64,000 bases of DNA from Paraniabella hibiscisoli (GTDB lineage Bacteria; Bacteroidota; Bacteroidia; Chitinophagales; Chitinophagaceae): positions 4,092,001 to 4,156,000 of the forward strand of contig NZ_JAKWBK010000001.1 of assembly GCF_022512515.1 (NCBI RefSeq), read 5' to 3'. The number at the start of each line of letters is the position of its first letter. Positions within the stretch are counted from its first letter, which is position 1. A model generated the notes under the pieces. The model worked only from the letters and a program-made list of their open reading frames with translations. It had not been told where the DNA came from and ran no database searches. Positions 1 to 10,944 of this stretch are shown here, one piece after another. The position numbers were made by a program, and so were the translations under genes.

Positions 1-1872
1 ATTAACTCAAAGCCATTGGTAGGAAGGCTATCAATAATAATGGTTTTACCCGCCCAGCTTCCCTGTGCCGGCTGATCCTGCGGATCGCTGCCTCTTAATG
101 GTGTATCCTCCAAAGAATAAGTTGTGCCATTTTGAGGCGCACCTGTTATGGATTTAGCACCAGCAATACTTTCAGGAGCCTGTTCAATTCCAAAGTTTAC
201 ACCGGTGAGATTAACGGAACCGACCGTAACGGGCGTTTCACCATTAGTAATATTGCCGTCATCAGGTGCTGTGGAATTGCCAATAGAAGTGTTTAAATGA
301 GCAAAACCATCCGGCAGCATAGTGGCTGGTTTGGGATTACCCGCTACACCCTGAACCTGGGTTAACTGTATCGTGTAGTTGCCTGGATTTAAACTGGGAA
401 CAGTATAGGTTCCGGTGCCAGGATTAACAGTAACACTGGCTACCACATTACCTGTTGCAGGATCAATCACATTAACATATATCGGCACCGATGTAGTGGG
501 TACAGATCCATCTGGCGTAGTACCCCCATTCATGTCGTTGAAAACAGTACCGGTTATGGTGAAACATCCCGGGGTTGTGGTAGCGTCATTGGCGGCGGGA
601 GTTGCCGGGTTATTGGTAGGCAGCTCATCATTAGGAAGGTTTAATATCTGAACGCCATTATACTTGATAAAACCCTGCCCAATATAAGGAGCAGTACCCG
701 TTGCACCGCTATAGGTTAATACAAGGGTAGCAGCTTCATCTTTATACAATACACCGCTTCCCGTTGCTGCCTGTGTACGGGTGCCGGTTGGATCCTGCGA
801 TTTGATCAGTAGCCCGCTTCCGGTTCCCAACCGGATAGAATCGATTTGGAACGTATTCAGCGCAATTCCATTTAATGTAGCACTGCTAAGTGTTAAGCCC
901 GAAGGATTGGGATTTCGGTAATGAGCATTAATGGCATGAAAGTCACCGGTATTGCTCACCGTTACGGTAAATGAAACAGTACCCCGGCACAGTTTCTCGT
1001 GGCAGTATTGATAGCAGTGATACTGGGTGCCGGCGCAGCGCAGGATGCAAAGTCAGAAGAGCTGTAATTGTTGGTTGAAGAAATATCGGTAGAGGCACCG
1101 GTATTGGTGCTTACTTTAAAAGAGCCACTGGTACTACCTACGATATAATTACCACTTGATAAAAAAGCTACTGACGAGGGACTGCTGGATAGGGGTGCAA
1201 ATGATTGCCCTGCAAGCGATAAGCCATTGTAGTTGCCGTTGGCATCATACTGGGCCGGAAAAATGGCTAATATATTAGCATTGTTAAAGGCGCCTGTTAA
1301 ATTACCCAAACCATCAAAAGCAATATCGCCTCCGCTAAATCCTCCGGGTGAAGCTACTCCGGGAACCGTCAAGGTTCCAAGACTTACAGCTGCTACAGCA
1401 GGCGTATTGGGATTAAAACGATATAATGTATTCGTGCTGCTATTATGAAAATAAATATTTCGGTCAACAGGATTGTAGGCAGCTTTATTAAAATTGGATG
1501 CGGTAGTTACACCGCTGAACGTAGCGTTAGTTGTACCATAAGTATTACCGGAAATATTATACGAAAATATTTTTGGAACCGGATCAGTGGCATTTCCGCG
1601 GTTGGCAAACCATAAGATATTGGTTGTAAGATCAAGTGCTGCAGCACTTGTTCCCGCCTGGCCACCCGCGGCAGCCATGGTTGCAGCAGCACCTCCACCA
1701 AAAATGTTAGTCACAATGGTTGTGCCCACATCTGTTGTGGTATCAAGCCTTACCAGCGTTTGCTGATTGGCACTGGATATAGCGTATACAACACCTGTAG
1801 TACACTGCGCATTAACTACTTTGCCGGGATTCATAAAAAGCCCAACAATGACACCAATAAAAGTTTCTTCAT
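1..1872 (-). CDS. Secreted surface protein with DUF11-like and Cna-B/SdrD-like domains, 3' part outside window
   Basis: The start is at 1872, where MKKLLLVSLLGF begins a signal peptide; the reading frame breaks at a T-run near 1823 and resumes as MNPGKVVNAQC. Residues up to about 290 are Gly/Ser/Thr-rich and look like a loosely repetitive beta-propeller (LWFANRG, IYFHNSS, GNYIVGS). A second break near 980 (CCCCGG run) leads into VSFTVTVSNTG, a DUF11-type beta-sandwich, followed by a segment with TITGTVFNDMNGG and YTVPSLNPGNYTIQLTQ, typical of Cna-B/SdrD-like prealbumin folds. The frame is then open through base 1, so the C-terminus (probably with a type IX secretion signal) is missing. This is a large surface or secreted adhesin-like protein of unknown ligand. 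It runs the same way as the GH2 gene but lies 510 bp beyond it, so a shared operon is doubtful. Confidence 0.6.
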
Positions 1873-2381
1873 TGCATTTTTTGTTTAAAAGTTATCGGTC
1901 AGGGGGCTATACGAAAACAGGCTAAGCTTACCAGGTGTTTAAAGCTAAACTTTCCAGGTCAGATGAATTCACTGCGAAATTATAGCAGGAAGGGAAATAA
2001 GTATTACACTTTATTGCCCCAAACCTACACTATTTTATCAAAGCCAGACCCGAAATGGCCTCAGGAAATGGCCATTCTGTTATAGAGAGTCATAAATACG
2101 GGTAGTAGAATAATAGTGTTACAAGATGAAGATGGCGTAGCGAATGGTATACAACCACTTTCATAATCACTATGTAAGACAAAGGCTTTATCCTAAGAAA
2201 CATAGAATATGAAATTTAAGCTAAAGCGAAAAGCGACCATTACTGTCGCCTTTCTTTTTGGTCATGAACTTTTCAGGTGTTAAGATTTCTGGTTAATTAT
2301 GATAACAAATCTTACCTACATACTTCTAACCGGCAGCATTGCAAAAAATGCCGGTTCATTTGGTAGAAGATCGTTGAGAAC
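1873..2381. other. Intergenic spacer, no gene seen
   Basis: No open frame with coding character on either strand. It holds a hairpin next to the GH2 stop (2328-2356) and a weaker one near 2233-2250 (GCGAC, 7-nt loop, GTCGC, followed on the minus strand by TTTT). It presumably also contains the promoter of the truncated gene reading left. Confidence 0.5.
2328..2356 (-). terminator. Hairpin after GH2 gene
   Basis: AACCGGCA pairs with TGCCGGTT across a 13-nt loop, 26 bp past the GH2 stop. No long U-run follows, so it may stabilise the mRNA end rather than terminate by itself. Confidence 0.4.
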
Positions 2382-5300
2382 CTAATCTTCTTCCACTACT
2401 GCTATCTGGTTCACCAGCAGTGGCGCCGGTCCGTCTGATACAAGTTCTATTTGTACTTTTCCATCATTAGTATCTTCGCGCATCATAAATATTTTGATCC
2501 ATTTACCACTAACGGGTATCGTGCCGGTTTTCAGTTCCCGGCCTTCAATCGTAATGGTGCCCTCACCTTTTCTTTTGGCGTCATTGATCAGGTACAGATA
2601 AATATATCCCTTTACGCCTGCAGGAGGCTGCAGGTTTATCGAAAAATTAGTTCCATCCCAAGCCTTGCCCTGCGGTTGAGACACGGAATAAGCGGACGTA
2701 ATATGATATTGATATTTTTTACCAACCACTACACTGTCATCAGCTGCTGCCCAGTCTTTGGCTGCTGAAACATTGGCAGCCGCTTTTACAAAAAAGGCTG
2801 CATTTTGAAATTGATTAGGTAATGGGGTAGCGGGTACTGCTTCCGGCACCGTAGCAAGTGTTGTTTTCAGCAGCGTTAGTGGTAGCTGTTCACGGGGTGC
2901 AAAAGCCGGACTTTTCATATAAGCGATCAGGCTGTAAAATAGTTGGTGTGCATAGGCGTTGTTCTTTTGTTTCAGCGCATATCCGCATATCAACAATTTT
3001 CCATTACCCACTTTTGTTTCAAATATGCTACCCAGCTTTTCATTGTAATGAAAGTCTGAAACAGGTTGAGCCAGAGGCCGGAAACTTTTTGGCATATTGG
3101 AAAGATTAAAATAACGTGCGCCTGGCATTGCTTTCAACCATTGCCAATTGGTAGCGTTAGTGGTTGGAAAGAAACGAAATGCCTCGCTTTTATTGTCAAT
3201 CATTGACCCCAGCGTTTGATTGCTTTGACCAGGAAAAAACTGGCACTCCAGAATAAGGGGGTAAAACTTACCGGAGCCGATGTTTTTTGCTGCCTAATTT
3301 ATTAGCCACCAGTAGTACTTTTCCGCCTTTATCCAAAACGCTGTCTACCTGTTTATTCCACTCTTCACTTACATAAATGCCATTGGTGTTGACAGCTTTT
3401 TCACCCTCGGGAGGAATATATAAAAGTCCCAATGGTTGCTATAACTCTTATCTTCAAAATATAATCGGAAATTATACTGAGCCGCTTCCTTCGGAAAACC
3501 TGCCAGGGATAAGGTGAGGCTGTCAGCTTTGGTAAGTTTTCCCTGGCCGAAAAAATTCTGTGCTGCTACACCCTTGTGAAGCACTTTGCCCTTCATGTCA
3601 GTGATCTCCCATAACAATTTTTTTGTACATCCGTCTTGTAATTATTAGCGACTTCCATACTCAATTTTAGCGTATCATTACTCGTGTAAGTGAAAGTTTT
3701 TATTCTTATCAGGGGTACTACAGCATTGCTATAACCCCTGAAAACCGATGGAGCAGTAGTTCCTTTATCTTCCCAGAAAGCATCGAGCCAGCCAACAAGC
3801 GCCTCGCCCTGTCCCTGGTAATCACTCATACTCAGCATTTGAAAACCTGCACTCGGGGGCCAGCATAATGTTTTCGATATGATTTTTATATAATAGCTGT
3901 TGCAGGGCTCCGGTGGCTTTATGAAAATCGATGTCCTGGTTGGCAATACCATTTTTTTGCACCACTAATTTAAAGCCTTCCAGGTTTCTTGCTTTTAAAA
4001 CTCCTTTATACTTTTCTATTTCCTTCCACTCAGGGTACACCGGATACTGGCCTACTTCATGTGCAATTATGGGTATAGTGGCTTTAAGGTAATTAGCTTC
4101 CAGGCCTGCATCGGTCCGGTTCATGCTATTGGCATAGGTTCCACCCACATTGGGAATATTATGGGTGACCATATAATCATCTACAGGCATTATTTTCCGG
4201 GCGGTAGACACGGCATATAAACGGCGTGGATCTGCAGATTTCAGTTTTTTTACCCATTCCTGCATCACGTCAAAATCAGAATTACCCAGCTCGTTGCCAA
4301 TACAGAAAAACAGGAAGGAGGGATGGTTGCCATATTCATCTATCACCCGCTGCATTTCGGCCTGTACAAAGGCATCGGCATTGGGGTTTTTACCCAGGCC
4401 CTGGGGATAACCCTTGGTATTCATTTCGGGACGATCTTTTTGTTCGCCTGCCATCCACCAGTCCAGCCATATAATTTCCGTCTGGATGTAAATGCCTAAT
4501 TTATCTGCCGCTTCGAAAGCAGCCCTGGGTGGTGTCCAGGAGTGAAAACGAACCATATTTAACCCATATGCTTTATACTTGCTGAATATAGCTTCCCAGT
4601 CTTCAATATTGCAGGATGGGTAGCCGGTTAAGGGAAAATGTACGCAATCGAGATTGCCACGCATAAATGTTGTCTTGCTATTAACCAAAATTTTATGAGT
4701 GGTTGTTGAAACATTTCTAAAACCTATTTTGTCTTTCCAGGTTGAGATATTGCCGCCTTGTTTAAGGGTAAGCGAAACCTCGTAAAGGTTGGGGTCAAAC
4801 TCGTCCCAGGATTTTATATTTTCTAGTCCATCTATTGTCCAATCAATTTTTACATGTTCAGGATCAGCGGCAAATTTTTTCGATGCAGTGTGTACCTGTT
4901 TACCGGTTTGCAGATCTTTTAAAGAAGCAGTGAGAATGATATCATCTGATGTGGGGCTGGTTAAAAAAGTCTCCAGTCGCAGGGATTTCTTTTCTGCATC
5001 CGGGTAGGTTTTGACCAGCCTGATAGCAATGGGATTTTCGGAGTGCAATTCCAGTTTACCAACGATGCCGTTCCAGATAGTTTGTGTATATTCTGTATAG
5101 CCATGCCCCTTGTCACCAATATTGTGGATCAGGTCGTTATTGACACAGATGGTAAGTGTGTGAGCACCCGGTTCCAGGGTACCAAGGTTATGCCGGTGCG
5201 CTACATATAAGGGTGAAAGTTTGGAAACAGGGCGCCCATCAATAAATACCTGGCTTTCCCATAAAACACGCTCCAGGAGGAGATAGGTGTTCTTACCTTT

Positions 5301-5597
5301 CCAGTCTGCAGGAATATGTATTTGCCGCTGATACCAGGCCGGCCCAATATGTTTAAATGCTCTTGTAAGAATGCCATAGTCTGATCCGATTGTTTTAGAT
5401 CCCAGTCCCGCTTCATCTGTTGTGCCCGGCAATTGTATAGTTTGTGTAAATTCAGCAGGGGGCTTATGCTGATTGTAATACAAGCTATCTGCATCTAATC
5501 GAATCTTCCATGGTCCTGCAATAGATATTTTATCTTGGGCACTACAGAAGGTTATGCATCCCAAAGCAAGCACAGTAAGCAAATATTTGAACGACAT
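2382..5597 (-). CDS. Glycoside hydrolase family 2 (beta-galactosidase/beta-glucuronidase-like), secreted
   Basis: Begins MSFKYLLTVLALGCITFCSA, a signal peptide, so periplasmic or surface exposed. The N-terminal jelly-roll sugar-binding domain (GPWKIRLDAD, PAWYQRQIHIP) is followed by an immunoglobulin-like domain and a TIM barrel with MVRFHSWTPP and FLFFCIGNELGNSD, where Glu of GNELG is the expected acid/base; IIAHEVGQYP carries the likely nucleophile Glu. Five frame breaks, all at homopolymers (about 3857, 3612, 3425, 3288, 3236), separate open segments that together give about 1,070 residues, normal for long GH2 enzymes with C-terminal domains. The last part matches the usual C-terminal pattern FTPLFWSASFF...QTLGSMIDN...NWQW. 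GH2 removes terminal beta-linked galactose, glucuronate or mannose; the exact sugar cannot be read from sequence alone. It is set apart from the GAG operons. Confidence 0.85.
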
Positions 5598-6192
5598 GTT
5601 AAGTTGTTTATAAAAAAATAAATCCGGTCATAGATCCTGGCAGCATAGAAGCACCAGCCTTCTCATAATAATCGCCGACCTTAGCAAATGAAAATAATGC
5701 AAAACCTTTTACGAATTTGTAATTGCTGATTGTTTCATCAAATGATCCATTAGAATCAAATGATTATCCATTTGAGTAAAACCTGTATAGTCAGACTGGT
5801 TGCCGGCGGTGTGTTTTGCGAGGTATGTGCCTGAAAAGATGAAGTACTTTAAATAACGGAAGGGTGTATCTCTTTTAAGATCCAATAACTTAATGGGCTA
5901 TTGCTGCTTCAAATAATCAGCTCTTTAGAGCGTGTACAGAGAAAGGTTTTCATTTTTATGTAGTATCATCATAAAATTGAGATACTTCCAATCATGGAGA
6001 TTTTACCCACATAGCGGATATTCTTTCGAAGCACTTTTTGAGTAGGGACCTGATCGCTGTCCAATTTTCAAAAGCTGTCAGGAGCGATTGCATTTTAAGC
6101 CATTTTGCTTATTATGTATGCGATCAATACCGTGATAGGGCCGCAACTATGCGTGCTTCCCGGTTACTCACATCTGCACATTGGTTCCATTA
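5598..6192. other. Intergenic spacer upstream of GH2
   Basis: No gene seen. The 10-mer ATCAAATGAT occurs at 5737-5746 and again at 5755-5764, 18 bp apart, about 140 bp upstream of the GH2 start, a position suiting a regulator binding site. The rest is AT-rich without recognisable structure. Confidence 0.4.
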
Positions 6193-6987
6193 CTACAGGA
6201 TCGATTTAACCAGTCCGCCTTCCACCCGTATAGCCGCGCCGTTGGTACCGGAGGCCAGGGGGCTGCAAAAATAAACAGTGGTATCTGCTATTTCTTCTAC
6301 ATTTTCAAACCGCTTTAGCAGGGAGCTCGGCCGCATATCTTTAAAGAAATCGGCTTCCACTTTATCTATGGATTGACCGCTACTTTTTGACAGATCTTCT
6401 AAAAAACCACCCACACCCTTAGATCTGGTAGGCCCGGGAAGGATGCTGTTTACTGTCACTCTTGTACCTTTTGTTAATTCGGCCAATCCACGGCTAACCG
6501 CCAATTGCGCCGTTTTGGTCATACCATAGTGTATCATTTCATCGGGAATAAATACAGCCGATTCGCTGGAAATAAAAATAATCCGTCCCCAGTTCTTTTC
6601 AAGCATTTTGGGAAAGCAATGCCTTGAAAGACGGATGCCGCTCATTACATTTACTTCGAAAAATCTAAACCAGTCTTCATCGGGAATTTCCGCAAAAGCT
6701 TTAGGTTCAAAAATGCCGGCATTGTTAATAAGAATATCAATCTCAGGTAATTGTTCTATTAAGTGGTTAACCTCGGCTACTTTGGAAAAGTCTGCTGCAA
6801 TGCCGCTCACCTTAGCATCAGGTACCAGGTCCTGCAGTTTGGCAATACCCTCGTCAACGCTTAAATTGGTTCTTCCATTAATGATGACGGCTGCACCCTC
6901 TGATAAAAGTCTCTTTGCAATCGCAAAACCAATACCGGCTGTTGAGCCACTGATGAATGCAATTTTATCTTGAAGTTCTAAATTCAT
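6193..6987 (-). CDS. SDR-family NAD(P)-dependent oxidoreductase
   Basis: Intact 264-residue classical short-chain dehydrogenase/reductase, cytoplasmic. The Rossmann nucleotide-binding motif is SGSTAGIGFA near residue 14-23, NNAG lies near residue 88, and the catalytic Ser with YGMTK (YxxxK) near residues 153-157. The segment IINGRTN after beta-2 resembles NADP-preferring members but is not decisive. Reaction: reversible oxidation of a hydroxyl to a carbonyl; the substrate is unknown. Its neighbours degrade galactose- and uronate-containing glycans, so a sugar or uronate reductase role is possible but is only an inference from position. It is one of the few genes here without a frame break. 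Confidence 0.85.
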   Translation of the reverse strand: MNLELQDKIAFISGSTAGIGFAIAKRLLSEGAAVIINGRTNLSVDEGIAKLQDLVPDAKVSGIAADFSKVAEVNHLIEQLPEIDILINNAGIFEPKAFAEIPDEDWFRFFEVNVMSGIRLSRHCFPKMLEKNWGRIIFISSESAVFIPDEMIHYGMTKTAQLAVSRGLAELTKGTRVTVNSILPGPTRSKGVGGFLEDLSKSSGQSIDKVEADFFKDMRPSSLLKRFENVEEIADTTVYFCSPLASGTNGAAIRVEGGLVKSIL

Positions 6988-7407
6988 GAGTAGGTTAATT
7001 TATGAATACGGACTCTGAAATACTTGAACCTAAGGTAGTTTAAAAATAGTATCGAACACCTTTTAAACAAAAAAAGTGCAGGAGCGGGTAGGCCCGAAAA
7101 TTTTTGACTATGTATATTTTTGAAAGCTATATGATGATAAGGCTGATTACTTTTGGGAGGTTGGAATTGGTGCAAACGATTGATCAATGGCTGGTAGCGC
7201 TTATACGGTAACTTTAAATTTTAAAGCAGTTTCCGGTTACAATGTGCGAAAGAAAAGTTCAGGTTCAGAGCAGAGCAATAGGGTAGACCGGGACAGGCCT
7301 TTGGGACAAAAATTTTAACGGAAAATGCTTACTAACGAGTTGGTTGGTTGCAACAATCTGGACTCGCCAGTTGCCATAACTAAACCAGCAATAAACAGAA
7401 GAGTTAT
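6988..7407. promoter_or_regulatory. Divergent promoter region between SDR and GH110
   Basis: 420 bp without a gene, holding the two outward-facing promoters. A perfect 10-bp palindrome ATTGATCAAT lies at 7179-7188; it could be an operator but is short enough to occur by chance. Confidence 0.4.
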
Positions 7408-9283
7408 ATGAAAATGTTAAGTATTGCAACGCGTAAAATTGCAGGGATAAGGGCTTTTGCTTTTCGTCTTTTATTGGTGATTATGATATCTGGTTTGGTT
7501 ACAGTAACAACCCGGGCTGCTAATGATACAATTTTGTATCGTTTGGATGATATGGGAATTGTTCCCAATACAGGCGCAGACATGACTCCTTTATTTGCCC
7601 GGGCAATGGAGCGCATCAAAGCCAATCAAAAGAAAGGCATTCCGGTTTCAGTAAAGATGAAGCCCGGACGCTACAATTTCTTCCCGCAAAATGCAATCCG
7701 GAAGAAACTATTTATTTCCAACCATGATCAGGATAATCCCAAAACAATAGGGCTGGCTTTTGAAGGTCTTGAAAATATTACTTTCGATGGCGGCATGTCC
7801 GATCTTATCTTTCACGGGCGAATGTTACCGGTATCGATGGAACAGGTTAAGAATTTTAAGCTCAGGAATCTCCGGATTGATTTCGACCTGCCACATATTT
7901 GCCAGGCAGAGATACTGGAGAATGATACCGTCAATAATATTATTACATTGAAAACTTCAGATTGGGTAAAGTATAAGATCAGGGATAGTATTTTTTATAA
8001 TCAGGGTTCCGACTGGGAGCTCAACCCATCATCCGGAATTGCATTCGACAAAACTACCCGTCATATTGTTTATAACACAAGTGATGTAAGCGTTGCTTTA
8101 AAAAAGTAGTGGAAGTTCGCCCCGGCGTAATTAAGGCGTTTGGCTGGAAGAAAAAAACTGGCACCTGGTATGATACTGGCCATGCGCTCCTGGCATCGCC
8201 CTGCACCCGGTATTTTCTTAGATCACGGCAAAAATGTTTTCTTTGAAAATATTACGGTGCATTATGCAGAAGGAATGGGATTGCTGGCGCAGGTTTCAGA
8301 GAATATTACACTCGATCATTTTAATGTGGCCTTAAAAGGCGCCGGCGATCCCCGCTATTTTACCACACAGGCCGATGCTACGCATTTTTCCGGATGTAAG
8401 GGCATCATAAAGTCTGTCAGCGGATTATATGAGGCTATGATGGATGATGCCATTAATGTACACGGTACTTACCTTAAAGTTGTTAACCAAAAGAACGATA
8501 AAACTATTGTTGTTCAGTACATGCACGGTCAATCATATGGCTTCGAATGGGGTTTGCCGAAAGACCAGGTGCAATTGGTAAGGAGCCAAACGATGGAGGT
8601 AGTTGGCAATGCAAATACCATTCGCCGGATACGGCCTTTAGATCAGCCAACTGTGGCGGGAGCTAAACAATTTGAGATTGAATTTACCGATGGTATTGAA
8701 ATCCCCGTTGCTGATTCATCTGGTTTTGGAATAGAGAATATGACATGGACGCCGGAGGTTTATTTTGCGCACAACACCATCCGGAACAATCGGGCCAGGG
8801 GATCTTTGTTTAGTACACCCAGGAAAACAGTTGTCGAAAACAATACATTTGATCATACCTCCGGTTCGGCTATATTACTTTGCGGCGATTGTAACGGATG
8901 GTATGAAACCGGGGCCTGCCGATCGGTTATCATTCGCAATAACCGGTTTATTAATGCCCTGACAAATATATTTCAATTTACCAACGCCATCATTTCAATT
9001 TATCCTGAAATACCTAAGCTTAAAGATCAGCAAAAGTACTTTCATTCGGGTATTATTATAGAGCATAATAGTTTTGAAACCTTCGACAGGCCTTTGGTTT
9101 ATGCAAAGTCGGTTGACGGGTTGCTGATCAGAAATAACCAAATAAAAACCAATCAGCAATATCCCCCATTTCATCCTAATCGATATCCTTTTTTTTGAAC
9201 GCGTGAAGAATTATAAGGTGATTGATAACCAATTTGATTATAGATTCGATCCGCTGCAGCATATTAAAGTTGCTTTGAAATAA
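7408..9283 (+). CDS. GH110-type exo-alpha-1,3-galactosidase, secreted
   Basis: Signal peptide MKMLSIATRKIAGIRAFAF...VTTRAA, then a right-handed beta-helix of about 600 residues. The resemblance is to Bacteroides GalA/GalB alpha-1,3-galactosidases of GH110: NITFDGG, LRNLRIDFDLP, MRSWHRPAPGIFL, the acidic MMDDAINVHGTY segment expected to hold catalytic aspartates, and SAILLCGDCNGWYETGACR. Frame breaks at A-runs near 8107 and 8155 and at the T8 run near 9190 interrupt it; the true C-terminus FDPLQHIKVALK ends at 9283. The family removes terminal alpha-1,3-galactose by inversion, for example from blood group B type structures. It stands alone on the plus strand and converges with the next gene 20 bp away. 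It may trim alpha-galactose caps from the same glycan that GH2 attacks. Confidence 0.8.
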
Positions 9284-9303
9284 GGGGGATGCGGCAAACA
9301 GAG

Positions 9304-10669
9304 CTATTTGTTGATGGAATGATTATCCGGTAACAGAATTACAGGGGCGTTGTTTTCTAAATTGACAAGCGACAGGGCCTTAATGCTTCCTATCCCCGCA
9401 AATGAAACATTAACACCATATATCTTTCCAATAGGGTTCAGGTATCGGGTAGTAAATATTTTCTTTTGATCGATCCAGATACTGACTGTCTTGTTTTCTA
9501 CTCTGAATTTGAGGTAAGCACCCTTACTTAAGTCGGCGGAAAAATCCTGCATGTCGTCCCGGTCGCCATAACGAAACCATTCTGAGAACCGCGCTTCAAT
9601 CCATGCTTCGCAGCCTTGTTTGTGAATAAAAAAGTAGTGCGAGGTTTTTTCACCGTATATGTAAATATATAAAGGAGCACAACGAACACCCACACGATCC
9701 GGAGATGTAAATAATTGTGTAGTTAACTCGAAATTATCACCACTTACATCGAGAGGTTCAGCACGGATGAATTTCACAAAAAAGTATGAGTGGTATCTAT
9801 ACCCGCGAAATGTAAGGTTGCTGTATTTACCTGCAGCGCTTTTATTAGATTGTTGTTGAAGCTCTATAGGATAAACGCGCGTGGTATCCCTGGGGCTGGT
9901 TGCTGTGGCAGTCCATCCATCAGTTTTAAGGTATACCACTGATGTATCAAGTATTTTATCCTGGTATCTAAGTAAGGCATAGTAGCGACCCGGTATCTCA
10001 TAATAGTGTGAAAGGGTTGTATTCGGTGCAATACTTTTTCTTGCTTCTCCATCTCCAAAATCTATGGTAAACTCGTTTTCAGCATTATAGTTATCAGGGA
10101 TCTTCAGTGAAAACAAGGCAGAATGAGGTGTTTGCCCTTCCGGATTTTTACATATTAGTTTTATATCCTTAGGTAACGCTGATTTTGAATATGTAAAAAA
10201 TAATACTGTGGAAATTACTGTTGCCATTACTATACCGATTAGCAACCAGGGGAAACCGAATTTTACCTGTTTGTTATGCTCAAAAGGGGGTGAGGCAGGT
10301 CGGCATTTCCAAACTCAGTATGTTGATTACCTGGTTCACTTTTCGCTTTCTCATTGTTCGGGGAGATAGGCTTAACACCTCATGACTATCTGCAAAAGAC
10401 TGCCAGTCTTTAAAGCCCGCATATTGCGCCAATGCATCACGTGTAGCTTTTTGAGGGTAGTAGCGTTCGGGTGTTTTTAATTTTCCAAAGATTCGTTTTA
10501 GCGTGTTGGGGCTGATGGATATATCTGTTTGCCTGCGAATCTGACCATTGAGCAACTGGTAATCGCTGTTTGTCCACTGACCTATTTGCTTACTATTAGA
10601 TTTTTCTGATACCAGCTGACAACATAAATCCAGCAATTCAAAACCTTTCTCATTAACTGCCTTATCCAT
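9304..10669 (-). CDS. Single-pass membrane protein: putative HTH-like N-domain, TM helix, PKD-like and concanavalin-like periplasmic part
   Basis: The protein starts at 10669 with a charged, helix-rich cytoplasmic domain of about 125 residues containing ISPNTLKRIFGK and DALAQYAGFKDWQSF, which looks like a small DNA-binding or helical bundle domain. After a frame break at the C5 run near 10290 the frame continues EHNKQVKFGFPWLLIGIVMATVISTVLFF, one transmembrane helix. The exported part has FTIDFGDGEA and HYYEIPGRYYALL, a PKD-like fold, then about 170 residues of beta-sandwich character ending near 9304. I do not recognise a named family. The architecture (cytoplasmic nucleic-acid-binding-like head, one TM, glycan-binding-like exterior) fits a one-component trans-membrane sensor, but DNA binding is inferred from sequence character only. 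Total about 455 residues. Confidence 0.55.
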
Positions 10670-10944
10670 ACTAAGAAATAAAAAAAACTAAGTCATTGGT
10701 TTACATAAATATAAGTTGTCCAAAATTTTGTCTAGCGGTTTGTGCAGGCTAAGATTTGGAAAGTTATTCCTTCCAAAGTTAAGTTTGTTAATCTGGTTTA
10801 ACGATTACAGAAGAAGAAAATATTTGCTATATGAATACGGAAAGCTGTTATTCTGAGTGTCATTATTTGATCTTCAAATTGGGGTATGATTAAATATTAT
10901 CTATCACTATACTGCAAAGAAGTAAGCATTTTAAAAAAGTAACG

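Noticed and set aside
6608-6973. Plus-strand open frame of 121 codons across the SDR gene
   Set aside because: Shadow of the intact SDR reading frame with all its motifs on the minus strand.
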